64,000 bases of DNA from Pseudomonas sp. P5_109 (GTDB lineage Bacteria; Pseudomonadota; Gammaproteobacteria; Pseudomonadales; Pseudomonadaceae). Positions 23,103-32,649 of this stretch are shown piece after piece. A program made the translations under genes and the position numbers. The stretch is from positions 1 to 64,000 of the forward strand of contig NZ_CP125380.1 of assembly GCF_034009455.1 (NCBI RefSeq). The letters run 5' to 3'. The first letter of the stretch is position 1. The number at the start of each line of letters is the position of its first letter. Below the pieces are notes generated by a model. That model made no database searches. It saw nothing but the letters and a program-made list of their open reading frames with translations, and had not been told where the DNA came from.

Positions 23103-24080
23103 TCAGGGCAACAAAACAACCGAGCCTGTCGTGCGCCGCGCCGACAACTCGGTCTGCGCCTTCGCCGCGTCAGCCAGTGGATAACGCTGGCTGATCTCCA
23201 CGGTCAGCTTGCCGCTGATGATCATCTCGAACAACTCGTCGGCCATGCGTTGCAGGTTCTCGGCGTTGTTCGCATAAGTGCCCAGGGTTGGCCGGGTCAC
23301 GTACAGCGAGCCTTTCCCCGCCAGGATCCCCAGGTTCACGCCGTCGACCGCGCCGGACGCATTGCCGAAACTCACCACCAGCCCACGCGGCGCGGCGCTG
23401 TCGAGTGAAGTCAGCCAGGTGTCCTTGCCAACGCCGTCGTACACCACCGGGACTTTTTTGCCATCGGTCAACTCCAGCACACGCTGAGCGACGTTTTCAT
23501 GGCTGTAGTCGATGGTCGCCCAGGCACCGTTGGCCTTGGCCAGTGCGGCTTTCTCCGCCGAGCTGACCGTACCGATCAGCTTCACGCCCAAGGCCCTGGC
23601 CCATTGGCACGCCAGGGAACCGACCCCGCCGGCCGCGGCGTGGAACAGGATGGTTTCGCCACCCTTGAGTTCATAAGTCTGACGCAGCAGGTACTGCACG
23701 GTCAGGCCTTTGAGCATCACGCCAGCGGCCTGTTCGAAACTGATGGCGTCCGGCAGTTTCACCAGATTCGCCTCGGGCAAGACGTGAACATCGCTGTAGG
23801 CGCCCAGAGGGCCGCTGCCATAGGCCACGCGATCGCCGATCTTGAAGCGGGTCACGTCGCTGCCCACCGCCTCGACTACGCCGGCACCTTCCGAGCCGAC
23901 ACCCGACGGCAGGGACGGCGGCGGATAAAGACCACTGCGGTAGTAGGTGTCGATGAAGTTCAGGCCGATGGCCTTGTTGGTCACGCGCACTTCCTTCGGG
24001 CCGGGCTCGGCGGGTTGGTAATCCACATACTCGAGCACTTCGGGACCGCCATGGGCGCGGAACTGGATTCGCTTTGCCAT
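23103..24080 (-). CDS. qor: NADPH:quinone oxidoreductase (zinc-independent MDR family)
   Basis: The enzyme reduces quinones with NADPH. The 325-residue protein starts MAKRIQFRAHGGPEVLEYVDYQ and has the medium-chain dehydrogenase layout: a GroES-like N-domain (NFIDTYYRSGLYP), then the nucleotide-binding segment HAAAGGVGSLACQWARALG. The zinc-binding cysteine set of alcohol dehydrogenases is absent, as expected for Qor. It is divergent from hemF, as in P. aeruginosa (PA0023-PA0024). Confidence 0.93.
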   Translation of the reverse strand: MAKRIQFRAHGGPEVLEYVDYQPAEPGPKEVRVTNKAIGLNFIDTYYRSGLYPPPSLPSGVGSEGAGVVEAVGSDVTRFKIGDRVAYGSGPLGAYSDVHVLPEANLVKLPDAISFEQAAGVMLKGLTVQYLLRQTYELKGGETILFHAAAGGVGSLACQWARALGVKLIGTVSSAEKAALAKANGAWATIDYSHENVAQRVLELTDGKKVPVVYDGVGKDTWLTSLDSAAPRGLVVSFGNASGAVDGVNLGILAGKGSLYVTRPTLGTYANNAENLQRMADELFEMIISGKLTVEISQRYPLADAAKAQTELSARRTTGSVVLLP

Positions 24081-24130
24081 CAGAACTCTCCATAGGTCGT
24101 TTTACCAAGCTCCCTATCGGACTCCTAAGC

Positions 24131-24144
24131 TTGATCTTCGTCAA
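24131..24144. promoter_or_regulatory. Anr/FNR-type box upstream of hemF
   Basis: TTGATCTTCGTCAA matches TTGAT-N4-ATCAA with one mismatch and lies about 100 nt before the hemF ATG. Anr control of hemF is known in P. aeruginosa. The site call here is from sequence only. Confidence 0.65.
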
Positions 24145-24221
24145 CTGCGACGGGGTGACTTGCGATGGTATGCTACGGGCCCATTTGCGCTGGCCCCCCG
24201 CTCCAATGGAGCGCCGCGTAG

Positions 24222-25160
<939 letters not shown>

Positions 25161-25173
25161 ACGAGGAATCCCG

Positions 25174-25995
25174 ATGGACCGTTATGTCGTATTCGGTAAC
25201 CCGATCGGCCACAGCAAGTCGCCGTTGATCCATCGCCTGTTCGCCGAGCAGACCGCGCAAAAGCTGGACTACAACACGCTGCTTGCGCCACTCGACGACT
25301 TTTCCACCTGTGCCAGGACATTTTTCCTCGAAGGGCGCGGCGCCAATGTGACGGTGCCGTTCAAGGAAGAGGCCTATCGATTGGCGAACAGCCTGACGGC
25401 GCGGGCGCAGCGCGCCGGCGCGGTCAATACCTTGAGCAAACTGGCTGATGGCAGTCTGCTGGGCGACAACACCGACGGTGCCGGGTTGGTGCGCGACCTG
25501 ACGGTCAACGCCGGATTCAGCCTCAAGGGCAAACGCATCCTGCTACTCGGCGCTGGCGGCGCGGTGCGCGGTGCCCTCGAACCGTTGCTGGGCGAGCAAC
25601 CGGCATCGGTGATCATCGCCAACCGCACGGTGGAAAAGGCCGAGTTGCTGGCCGAGTTGTTCTGCGATCTGGGGCCTGTCTCGGCCAGTGGTTACGACTG
25701 GTTGCAGGAGTCTGTAGACCTGATCATCAATGCGACCTCCGCGAGCCTGACGGGCGATGTGCCGCCGATTGCTGCCAGCCTGATCGAACCGGGCAAGACG
25801 GTGTGCTACGACATGATGTACGGCAAGGAGCCGACTTCGTTCTGCCGCTGGGCCAGCGAACACGGGGCTGCGGTGGCGATGGATGGTCTGGGGATGCTGG
25901 CCGAGCAGGCGGCGGAGGCGTTCTTCCTGTGGCGCGGAGTGCGCCCGGATACGGCGCCGGTGCTGGCTGAACTTCGCCGGCAGTTGGCCCTATAA
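25174..25995 (+). CDS. aroE: Shikimate 5-dehydrogenase (NADP+)
   Basis: The enzyme reduces 3-dehydroshikimate to shikimate in the aromatic amino acid pathway. The 273-residue protein starts [20 protein letters not shown], with the SKSP shikimate-binding motif. It also has the catalytic Lys in [10 protein letters not shown], the Asp in [13 protein letters not shown] and the NADP-binding GAGGAVRG and NRTVEKA motifs. It is downstream of hemF in one operon; a REPIN follows. Confidence 0.98.
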   Translation: MDRYVVFGNPIGHSKSPLIHRLFAEQTAQKLDYNTLLAPLDDFSTCARTFFLEGRGANVTVPFKEEAYRLANSLTARAQRAGAVNTLSKLADGSLLGDNTDGAGLVRDLTVNAGFSLKGKRILLLGAGGAVRGALEPLLGEQPASVIIANRTVEKAELLAELFCDLGPVSASGYDWLQESVDLIINATSASLTGDVPPIAASLIEPGKTVCYDMMYGKEPTSFCRWASEHGAAVAMDGLGMLAEQAAEAFFLWRGVRPDTAPVLAELRRQLAL

Positions 25996-26000
25996 CCTAC

Positions 26001-26100
26001 TGTAGGAGCGAGCTTGCTCGCGAAGGTCGTGAACGATAACGCGCAAAACCAGATGCCCAGCGGCGCCCTCAGGTTTTTCGCGAGCAAGCTCGCTCCTACA
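26001..26100. repeat. REPIN (TGTAGGAGCGAGCTTGCTCGCGA type)
   Basis: A perfect inverted REP pair of about 100 bp in the convergent gap between aroE and the SulP gene, starting 5 nt after the aroE stop. Confidence 0.93.
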
Positions 26101-26112
26101 GAGGGCGGTGTT

Positions 26113-27681
26113 TCAATCCTCAAACCGGATCGGGCATTTCTGCGCCCCTTCCAGCTTCCTCAACTCTTCCACCACCTGCGGCCGGGCCCGGCGCAAGGTC
26201 AGGCTGCGATTCTGACGCAGCAGGCGTCGCGCTTCCTGATGCAGCATCTCTACCCCTGAATAGTCGATGAAGTTGATCTGCTGCGCCTCTATCACTACCC
26301 GCGCGCCATGCATGCGTTGCAGGCGTACTTGCAGGTAATGGCTGGCGCCGAAAAAGATCGAACCGCCCACTCGCAGTATGTCTTCCTCGCCATCTCGCAC
26401 ATGCTGCACCCGTGGTTGCGATGTGCGCTTGAGGTAGAAAAAAAGCGAGGCCAGCACGCCGGCGTAGATCGCCGTCTGCAATTCCAGCAGCAGCGTGGCG
26501 ACGCAGGTCAGGGCCATGACTACAAATTCGGCGCGGCTGACCCGCAACAACGCGCGAATGCCGCGATGGTCCACCAGTCCCCAGGCGATCAGCAGAATAC
26601 TCCCGGCCATCGCCGGAATCGGGATGTGCGCGATCAGGCTCGCGCCGAAGATCGCAAACAGCGCCACCCACAACGCCGAAAAAATCCCGGCCAGGGGCGA
26701 ACAGGCCCCCGCTTCATAGCTCAGGCCTGAGCGGGTGAAAGAGCCTGCCGACAGCGATCCGGAAAAAAACGCACCGACGATGTTCGACAGGCCCTGGGCG
26801 CGAACTTCCTGGTTGGCCTCGAGTAATTGCTGCGAACGTGCCGAGATCGAGCGGGCAATCGACAGGCTGGTGACCAGCCCGAGCATGCCGACCGCCACTG
26901 CGCTGGGCAGCAGGCGCAGGATCAGATCGAGATCCAGCGGCAACGGACTGAAAGGTGGCAGCTTGCCGGTGAAGGCGCTGACCAGTTGCACGTGGCCGAA
27001 CATCGATGGCCAAAGCCAGACCAGCAATGCGCCAAGCACCAGAGTGATCAACAGCGTCGGCCAGCGTGGCAACCACAACTTGAGGATCACGCCCACCACC
27101 ACTGTCGCCAGCCCTAGCGCCAGCGAAGGTTTGTCCATTTCGCCGAGATGGCGCAACAACATGATGAAGCTATCCAGCGCGGTGGCCTGGCTGGGCAAAT
27201 CCAGCCCCAGCAGGTTAGGCAATTGACCAATGGCAATCACCACGGCAGCACCCAGGGTGAAGCCGAGTACCACCGAGTGCGAGACGAAATTCACCAGGGC
27301 GCCGAAGCGCAGCAATCCCAGCAGCCACTGGAAAATCCCGGCCAGGAAGGTGAGCAACAGGATCACGGTGACGTAGTCCTGCGTCGCCGGAACGGCCAAC
27401 GGACTGACGCTGGCGTACAGGACAATCGAGATGGCCGCTGTAGGACCGCAGATCAAATGCCACGACGAACCCCAGAGGCAGGCGATCAGCACCGGGATGA
27501 TTGCGGCGTAGAGGCCGTATTCTGGTGGGAGGCCGGCAATCAGCGCGTAGGCAATGGATTGCGGCAACGCGAGAATCGCGCCGCTGAGGCCAACGATCAG
27601 GTCACGCCCGACGCTGGCGCGGGTTTGCCGGGGTAGCCAGGTGAGGAAAGGGAAGAGTGAATGGCGGCTGGGAAGGGCCAT
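26113..27681 (-). CDS. SulP-family inorganic anion transporter with STAS domain
   Basis: This is a probable secondary transporter of sulfate or another anion. The 522-residue protein from MALPSRHSLFPFLTW has about a dozen membrane segments. Family stretches are GLSGAILALPQSIAYALIAGLPPEYGLYAAI, LICGPTAAISIV and NIVGAFFSGSLSAGSFTRSGLSYEAGACSPLAGIFSA. A C-terminal STAS domain includes VVIEAQQINFIDYSGVEMLHQEA. The internal ATG at 27681 is preferred to the one at 27729. Its place beside choline-sulfate genes (as in PA0029-PA0031) suggests sulfate, but the substrate is not proven. Confidence 0.88.
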   Translation of the reverse strand: MALPSRHSLFPFLTWLPRQTRASVGRDLIVGLSGAILALPQSIAYALIAGLPPEYGLYAAIIPVLIACLWGSSWHLICGPTAAISIVLYASVSPLAVPATQDYVTVILLLTFLAGIFQWLLGLLRFGALVNFVSHSVVLGFTLGAAVVIAIGQLPNLLGLDLPSQATALDSFIMLLRHLGEMDKPSLALGLATVVVGVILKLWLPRWPTLLITLVLGALLVWLWPSMFGHVQLVSAFTGKLPPFSPLPLDLDLILRLLPSAVAVGMLGLVTSLSIARSISARSQQLLEANQEVRAQGLSNIVGAFFSGSLSAGSFTRSGLSYEAGACSPLAGIFSALWVALFAIFGASLIAHIPIPAMAGSILLIAWGLVDHRGIRALLRVSRAEFVVMALTCVATLLLELQTAIYAGVLASLFFYLKRTSQPRVQHVRDGEEDILRVGGSIFFGASHYLQVRLQRMHGARVVIEAQQINFIDYSGVEMLHQEARRLLRQNRSLTLRRARPQVVEELRKLEGAQKCPIRFED

Positions 27682-27751
27682 GGGTCCTCTCGGTCGGGGA
27701 TTTTGCGCAAGGGTAGCAGGACAACACAATCATTGTGGCCAGGCAGCTTAC

Positions 27752-27885
27752 TGTGGCGAGGGGGCTTGCCCCCGTTCGATTGCGAAGCGATCGTAAAACC
27801 ATTGAATGCGATCTAACTGATTACCCACATTCAATGGTTTTGGGACGGCTGCGCCGTCCAACGGGGGTAAGCCCCCCTCGCCACA
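27752..27885. repeat. REPIN of a second family (TGTGGCGAGGGGGCTTGCCCCCGTT type)
   Basis: About 134 bp. Outer ends TGTGGCGAGGGGGCTTGCCCCCGTT and a near-perfect complement (one extra base) enclose a centre that contains its own inverted repeat, AAAACCATTGAATG with CATTCAATGGTTTT. It separates the SulP gene from choX. Confidence 0.9.
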
Positions 27886-27924
27886 GGAAGCCCCTTTGCC
27901 AGATAAACCGGTTCTGACTCAGGT

Positions 27925-28845
27925 TCAGAGTTTGGCTTTAACCGCCGGCAACGCATCCTGCCCGTCCACGGTCTTCACGCCATCGAGCCACTTGTCCAGC
28001 ACCGCCGGGTTGGCCTTGATCCACGCTTTTGCCGCGTCGGCATTGCTGACTTTCTTGTTCACCACCTCGGCCATGATGCTGTTTTCCATGTCCTGGGTGA
28101 AACTCAGGTTGGTCAGCAGTTTGCCGACGTTCGGGCAGGCCTGTGCATAACCCTTGCGGGTCAGGGTGTGGACGCTGCCGGTGTCACCGAAGTATTTCTC
28201 GCCGCCCTTGAGGTAATGCATCTTCAGTTGCACGTTCATCGGGTGCGGGGTCCAGCCGAGGAAGGTCACGAATTTCTGTTTCTTCACCGCGCGGGACACT
28301 TCCGCCAGCATGGCCTGCTCGCTGGATTCGACCAGTTTCCACTGGCCCATGTCGAAATCGTTTTTCTTGATGATTTCCTGCAGCGAGATGTTCGCCGGAG
28401 CGCCGGACCCGATACCGTAGATCTTGTGGTCAAACTTGTCCGCGTATTTGTTCAGGTCGGCAAAGTTGTGCACACCCGCGTCCCACACGTAGTCCGGAAC
28501 CGCGAGGGTGAATTCGGTGCCATCGAGGTTTTTCGCTAGTTGCGTGACGTCGCCGTTGGCGACGAACTTGTCGTAGAAACCCTGCTGCGCCGGCATCCAG
28601 TTACCCAGGAACACATCGACCTGGCCATCCTTGAGGCCGCCAAAGGTAATCGGTACCGCGAGGGTGTCGACCTTGGCCTTGTAGCCCATGCCGTCCAGCA
28701 GAAACCCGGTGATGGCGTTGGTTGCGGCGATGTCGCTCCAACCCGGGTCGGCCATCTTCACCGTCTCGCAACTCTGATCGGCAAACGCCGATGCGCTGCC
28801 CAGGGCCAGGAGCCCGACCGTCAGTACTGTGGATAACCTTTGCAT
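27925..28845 (-). CDS. choX: Choline ABC transporter substrate-binding protein
   Basis: This is a periplasmic binding protein expected to deliver choline (or choline-like compounds) to an ABC importer. The 306-residue protein has a clear signal peptide (MQRLSTVLTVGLLALGSASAFA) and the OpuAC fold with VKMADPGWSDIAATNAI, VDVFLGNWMPAQ and the ligand-cage region FLGWTPHPMN. It lies directly downstream of betC, as in choline-sulfate loci. No permease or ATPase partner is adjacent, so it may use one encoded elsewhere. A DnaA box lies within the signal-peptide codons. Confidence 0.92.
   Translation of the reverse strand: MQRLSTVLTVGLLALGSASAFADQSCETVKMADPGWSDIAATNAITGFLLDGMGYKAKVDTLAVPITFGGLKDGQVDVFLGNWMPAQQGFYDKFVANGDVTQLAKNLDGTEFTLAVPDYVWDAGVHNFADLNKYADKFDHKIYGIGSGAPANISLQEIIKKNDFDMGQWKLVESSEQAMLAEVSRAVKKQKFVTFLGWTPHPMNVQLKMHYLKGGEKYFGDTGSVHTLTRKGYAQACPNVGKLLTNLSFTQDMENSIMAEVVNKKVSNADAAKAWIKANPAVLDKWLDGVKTVDGQDALPAVKAKL
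28828..28836 (-). promoter_or_regulatory. DnaA box (perfect)
   Basis: TGTGGATAA at the 5' end of choX, 53 bp from the next box. Confidence 0.55.
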
Positions 28846-28861
28846 GGACTTCCCCTTAACA

Positions 28862-30376
28862 TTATTGGTTTTGGCAGGGTTGTGGATAACGTGCTTTACG
28901 CTCCAGATCGTCGAGGTCGATGTGGTTGCGCATGTACTGCTGACTGGCGTCCACCAGCGGCTGGTGATCCCAGCTCTTCAGCTTGCCGAGGGTCAGCGCC
29001 TCGGCCACGAAACGCCGGCGTCGCTGGCTGGCGAGCACCTGCTGGTGAATCGCTGGAATGTTCCATTTGGTCCGCGCTTCGGCGAGAAAATCGTCGAACA
29101 ACTGGCGATGTTGTGGCGAATGGCTGAGTTCTTCCTGTTCGCGAGGGTCATTGTCTACATCGAAGAGCAGGCAAGGGTCGTCTTCACTGTAGATAAACTT
29201 GTAGGCGCCACGGCGAATCATCATCAGCGGGCTGATGGTGCCTTCGGCCATGTATTCGCCGAACACTTCATCGTGGCCACCCTGCCCTTGCAGGTGCGGG
29301 ACCAGCGAGCGGCCGTCCAGCGGCAAGCCCGGTTCCAGCGAGCCACCGGCCAGCTCGACGAAGGTCGGCAACAGGTCCGCCGTGGATACACTGGCGCTAA
29401 CCCGGCCGGCGCCGAATTGCCCCGGTGCACTTATCAACAGGGGCACCCGGGCGGCCATTTCATACCAGTGCATTTTGTACCAGAGGCCGCGTTCGCCGAG
29501 CATGTCGCCGTGGTCACCGGAAAACACGATGATGGTGTCATCGATCAGCCCGGTTTCCTCGAGTGTTTTCAGGAGTTTGCCGACGTTGCTGTCGATATAG
29601 CTGCAGGCGCCGAAATAGGCGCGGCGGGCATCGCGGATCTTGTCCACAGGCAGCGGCTTGTCCCACAGGTCGTAGACCTTGAGTAAACGCTGCGAGTGCG
29701 GATCGAGTTCATGTTGATTCGGCGTTGCAGGAAGCGGGATGTCGGCATCGTCGTACAGATCCCAGAAAGCCTTGGGAATTGTGTACGGGTCGTGTGGGTG
29801 AGTCATCGAAACGGTCAGGCAGAACGGCTGGTCGCCATCCTCGCGAATATGGTCGAACAGGTACTGCTGGGCCTTGAACACCACCTCTTCGTCGAAATCC
29901 AGCTGATTGGTGCGCACGCACGGACCGGCTTGCAGCACCGACGACATGTTGTGATACCAGCTCGGGCGCACGTCCGGTTCATCCCAGTTCACTGCCCAGC
30001 CGTAGTCGGCGGGGTAGATGTCACTGGTCAGGCGTTCTTCGTAGCCATGCAGCTGGTCTGGCCCGCAGAAGTGCATCTTGCCCGACAGAGCGGTGCGATA
30101 GCCGAGGCGGCGCAGGTAGTGGGCGTAGGTCGGCACGTCGGCGGGGAAGTCGGCGGCGTTGTCGTAGGCGCCGATCTTGCTCGGCAACTGGCCGCTGACC
30201 AGGGTGAAACGCGACGGCGCGCACAGGGGGCTGTTGCAATAGGCGGAGTCGAACACCACGCCTTGTTCGGCGAGGCGGCTGAGATTGGGCAGTTTGATGG
30301 GCGATGGGCCGTAGAACGGCAACATTGGCGCGGCCATTTGATCGGCCATGATGAAAAGAATGTTCTTGCGCTTCAT
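28862..30376 (-). CDS. betC: Choline-sulfatase
   Basis: The enzyme hydrolyses choline-O-sulfate to choline and sulfate. The 504-residue protein from MKRKNILFIMADQMAAPMLPF has metal-binding D12 and Q13 and the sulfatase signature CAPSR (C52), whose Cys is converted to formylglycine. It also has GKMHFCGPDQLHGYEERL and the SGDHGDMLGERGLWYKMHWYE metal-site region. An in-frame ATG at 30394 is an alternative start. It is followed by choX (16 nt) and is divergent from betR, which probably controls it. Confidence 0.95.
   Translation of the reverse strand: MKRKNILFIMADQMAAPMLPFYGPSPIKLPNLSRLAEQGVVFDSAYCNSPLCAPSRFTLVSGQLPSKIGAYDNAADFPADVPTYAHYLRRLGYRTALSGKMHFCGPDQLHGYEERLTSDIYPADYGWAVNWDEPDVRPSWYHNMSSVLQAGPCVRTNQLDFDEEVVFKAQQYLFDHIREDGDQPFCLTVSMTHPHDPYTIPKAFWDLYDDADIPLPATPNQHELDPHSQRLLKVYDLWDKPLPVDKIRDARRAYFGACSYIDSNVGKLLKTLEETGLIDDTIIVFSGDHGDMLGERGLWYKMHWYEMAARVPLLISAPGQFGAGRVSASVSTADLLPTFVELAGGSLEPGLPLDGRSLVPHLQGQGGHDEVFGEYMAEGTISPLMMIRRGAYKFIYSEDDPCLLFDVDNDPREQEELSHSPQHRQLFDDFLAEARTKWNIPAIHQQVLASQRRRRFVAEALTLGKLKSWDHQPLVDASQQYMRNHIDLDDLERKARYPQPCQNQ
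28881..28889 (-). promoter_or_regulatory. DnaA box (perfect)
   Basis: TGTGGATAA at the 3' end of betC, 53 bp from the box in choX and in the same orientation. Confidence 0.55.
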
Positions 30377-30477
30377 GTGATCGCGGCATTCCATAGTGGA
30401 TGTTTATGCGAGAGTGCTGGCTTCGAGAATGAAACCCCAGCATCTTGCGGTAAAGCCCACGCGCGGCAATGACTAGG

Positions 30478-30492
30478 ATAAGCACAGCTTAT
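30478..30492. promoter_or_regulatory. LysR-type operator overlapping the betR start
   Basis: ATAAGC-ACA-GCTTAT is a perfect inverted repeat that fits the T-N11-A pattern of LysR-family sites. It ends on the first two bases of the betR ATG and lies about 100 nt from the betC start, a position suited to autorepression and divergent control. Confidence 0.6.
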
Positions 30493-31441
30493 GTATGACG
30501 CCCTTGGTGACCTGTCACTGGATCTGCTTCGTGCCTTCGAAGCCGCAGCCCGTCAGCGCAGCTTCACCGCGGCGGCAGTCGAGCTGGGCACAACGCAACC
30601 AGCTATTAGCCAGCAGATCAAGCGCCTGGAAGAACAACTGGCAACACGCCTGTTCGACCGCATTTATCGCGGTATCGAGTTGACTGAGGCCGGGCAGATT
30701 CTTTTCGAGCAGGTTCAGCTTGGTTTGCAGAATATCGACGCAGGATTGAGCGCAATCAGCGCACAGCAACAGCATGAGGTGTTGCAGGTCGCCACGGATT
30801 TTGCCTTCGCCGCCTATTGGTTGATGCCGCGTCTGCACCGCTTTCATGCGGCCAATCCGCAGGTGGATGTCAGCCTGGTCACCAGTGAACGCAGTCATAA
30901 CATGCTACGTACCGATATCGATGTGGCGGTGCTGTTTGGCGATGGCCGCTTCAAGCAGGGTGAAAGCCATTGGCTGTTCAGCGAAGAAGTGTTTCCGGTG
31001 TGCAGCCCGCAGTTGTTGGGCGAGCGTACCCTGCCCTTGCCGGTCCAGGCATTGCTGGAGTTTCCATTGCTGCACCTGCGTGGGGAACACAGCAGTAACT
31101 GGTTCGACTGGAGTGGTGTGTTTCGTGAGCTGGGCATCACCTCGCCCCCGGCGCCAGGGCAATTGCGCTTCGACAATTACACCCTGCTGATTCAGGCGGC
31201 GATTGGCGGCCAGGGCGTGGCCATCGGCTGGCGCCACCTTGTGGATAACTTGCTGGCACAAGGGCTGTTGTGCCGACCGATAGCCGAAACGGCGATGTCG
31301 AGGTTGGGTTACTACGTGGTCCTGCCCCAGCGCAAACGACGTGGAGCGTTGATCCAGCAGTTTGTGGACTGGTTGATGGCCGAGCAGGCCAGCAGTGCGG
31401 AGTCGCTGTCGGGGTTGTCATTGCCTTCGATTGCGGTATGA
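30491..31441 (+). CDS. betR: LysR-family regulator of choline-sulfate use (BetR-type)
   Basis: The 316-residue protein has an N-terminal winged helix-turn-helix (LRAFEAAARQRSFTAAAVELGTTQPAISQQIKRLEEQLATRLFDR) and a C-terminal LysR effector-binding domain. The name is from synteny: divergent from betC, with choX behind it, as in other pseudomonads (PA0031-PA0032 position). The likely effector is choline-O-sulfate or choline, which is an inference. A DnaA box lies near its 3' part. Confidence 0.85.
   Translation: MYDALGDLSLDLLRAFEAAARQRSFTAAAVELGTTQPAISQQIKRLEEQLATRLFDRIYRGIELTEAGQILFEQVQLGLQNIDAGLSAISAQQQHEVLQVATDFAFAAYWLMPRLHRFHAANPQVDVSLVTSERSHNMLRTDIDVAVLFGDGRFKQGESHWLFSEEVFPVCSPQLLGERTLPLPVQALLEFPLLHLRGEHSSNWFDWSGVFRELGITSPPAPGQLRFDNYTLLIQAAIGGQGVAIGWRHLVDNLLAQGLLCRPIAETAMSRLGYYVVLPQRKRRGALIQQFVDWLMAEQASSAESLSGLSLPSIAV
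31240..31248 (-). promoter_or_regulatory. DnaA box (perfect), last of the origin-proximal set
   Basis: TGTGGATAA in betR. No further perfect box was found until 61878. Confidence 0.55.
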
Positions 31442-31502
31442 AACATGAAAAGATCGAAACCTGTGCCGTGTGCTCTGCTCAACCGGATTTAGAGGATTTC
31501 AA

Positions 31503-31829
31503 ATGCAACGCATATCGGGCTACCACGCCCATGTCTATTTCGACGCCAGCACCATCGGCCAGGCGCGGGCCCTGTGTGAGCAGGCAACGCAACTGTTTGC
31601 GCTGAAAATGGGTCGCGTGCACGAGCGCCCGGTTGGTCCGCACCCGGACTGGAGCTGCCAGTTGGCCTTCGAGCCGCAGGTGCTGGGCGATGTGCTGCCG
31701 TGGCTGGCGCTCAATCGCAACGGCCTGGTGGTGTTTCTACACCCGGACACCGGCGACGATCTGCGCGACCACACCGAGCACGCCATCTGGATGGGCGCGA
31801 TTCGGCCGCTGGACCTGTCTATTTTTTGA
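31503..31829 (+). CDS. DOPA 4,5-dioxygenase family protein
   Basis: This small 108-residue protein has the landmarks of the DOPA dioxygenase-like family: ISGYHAHVYFD at the N-terminus, GPHPDWSCQLAF in the middle and NGLVVFLHPDTGDDLRDHTEHAIWMG near the end, with several conserved His that could bind iron. The real bacterial substrate is unknown. I chose the ATG at 31503 because the family starts with this motif. It is convergent with the GFA gene, their stops being adjacent with no gap. Confidence 0.87.
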   Translation: MQRISGYHAHVYFDASTIGQARALCEQATQLFALKMGRVHERPVGPHPDWSCQLAFEPQVLGDVLPWLALNRNGLVVFLHPDTGDDLRDHTEHAIWMGAIRPLDLSIF

Positions 31830-32231
31830 TCAGAGTGTTTCTTCAGCCTCACCGGGCAAGTGTTCGTCCAGATGCAGCCACGGCAAGCGGCTGTCGGTCC
31901 AGATGTGCCGCTCGGCCGGTGCTTGCTCGGGATGGTCGAGGGTGGCGATGGTCAGGTCGATGGTGCCCGGGCTCAGGTGCGTGACCACCGCCAGTTGCGC
32001 CCCGCAGTGACCGCAGAAATATCGCGCGCAGGTGGTGGAGGAATCGTACCGCGCCGGCGTCCCGGCCAGCCATTCAAAGGCGGAGGTCGGCACGGTGATC
32101 CAGGTCGTCACGATGCCGCCGCTGACCCGTCGGCAAATCGAACAATGACAATGGACGATATCGTGCAGTGGCCCGCTGAACTGATAGCGCAGCTGGCCGC
32201 AGTGGCAGCCGCCGGTGTGGATTTTGTTCAT
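31830..32231 (-). CDS. GFA-family (glutathione-dependent formaldehyde-activating-like) zinc protein
   Basis: This 133-residue single-domain protein has the zinc-binding cysteines of the GFA fold: GGCHCGQ (C9, C11), HCHCSICRR, and FCGHCGAQL. GFA proteins bind two zinc ions; the archetype binds glutathione, but most members have no proven reaction, so function is unassigned. The ATG at 32231 is preceded by GAGGAATGCC. It is convergent with the DOPA dioxygenase-like gene. Confidence 0.87.
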   Translation of the reverse strand: MNKIHTGGCHCGQLRYQFSGPLHDIVHCHCSICRRVSGGIVTTWITVPTSAFEWLAGTPARYDSSTTCARYFCGHCGAQLAVVTHLSPGTIDLTIATLDHPEQAPAERHIWTDSRLPWLHLDEHLPGEAEETL

Positions 32232-32260
32232 GGCATTCCTCCTGATGTGTAACTACCGAC

Positions 32261-32341
32261 GCCTTCGCGAGCAAGCCCGCTCCCACATTGGACCTGTGTC
32301 GTACTCAAAACCAATGTGGGAGCGGGCTTGCTCGCGAAGGC
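32261..32341. repeat. Short REPIN (GCCTTCGCGAGCAAGCCCGCTCCCACA type)
   Basis: A perfect inverted pair of about 27-bp ends, with only about 27 bp between them. Confidence 0.93.
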
Positions 32342-32508
32342 CATAAACCGGTTCACCTGCATGCCCCAGTCCGACGACCGGTTGTACTTCTGGTCAACGC
32401 TTTCATTCCCGAAAGCTGGCTGAAAGCTTCCCCGATTAGGATCGCCCCCACTACCGGCAACAGACCGGTCGGCCAATGCCAGCGTTTTATCGCTCGCACA
32501 GCCCATTT

Positions 32509-32519
32509 AACAACAACAA
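32509..32519 (+). promoter_or_regulatory. CA motif (AACAACAACAA), possible Hfq/Crc site
   Basis: Overlapping AANAANAA matches 11 nt before the ATG of the candidate leader ORF upstream of the citrate transporter. Such motifs near translation starts are bound by Hfq with Crc during catabolite repression in Pseudomonas. Assignment here is inference. Confidence 0.5.
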
Positions 32520-32530
32520 TGGTGATTCTG

Positions 32531-32599
32531 ATGTCCTCTTCTACCCGCCACTTCGCTGCAACTCCGTCCGTACCTCTCGTGCTTCCCGTTCTGCGCTGA
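32531..32599 (+). CDS. Candidate 22-residue leader peptide upstream of citMHS
   Basis: A short ORF, MSSSTRHFAATPSVPLVLPV ending in two more residues, lies 50 nt before the citrate transporter gene. It is preceded by GGTGAT and the CA motif. No homology is recognised. It could couple translation or be chance. Confidence 0.3.
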   Translation: MSSSTRHFAATPSVPLVLPVLR

Positions 32600-32649
32600 T
32601 CCCACCCGGTCCGCCCATTCCCTAGCCGCGCTACGCCTGGAGTATTCCC

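Larger units (their letters stand above)
32232..32649. other. 418-bp gap between the GFA gene and citMHS
   Basis: It holds a REPIN (32261-32341), a stretch with nothing recognised (32342-32508), an AACAACAACAA motif (32509-32519) and a possible short leader ORF (32531-32599) before the citrate transporter. Confidence 0.6.

Noticed and set aside
30377..30477. Further LysR operators in the betC-betR gap
   Set aside because: No other palindrome of the T-N11-A kind with good symmetry was found; only the start-site one is kept.
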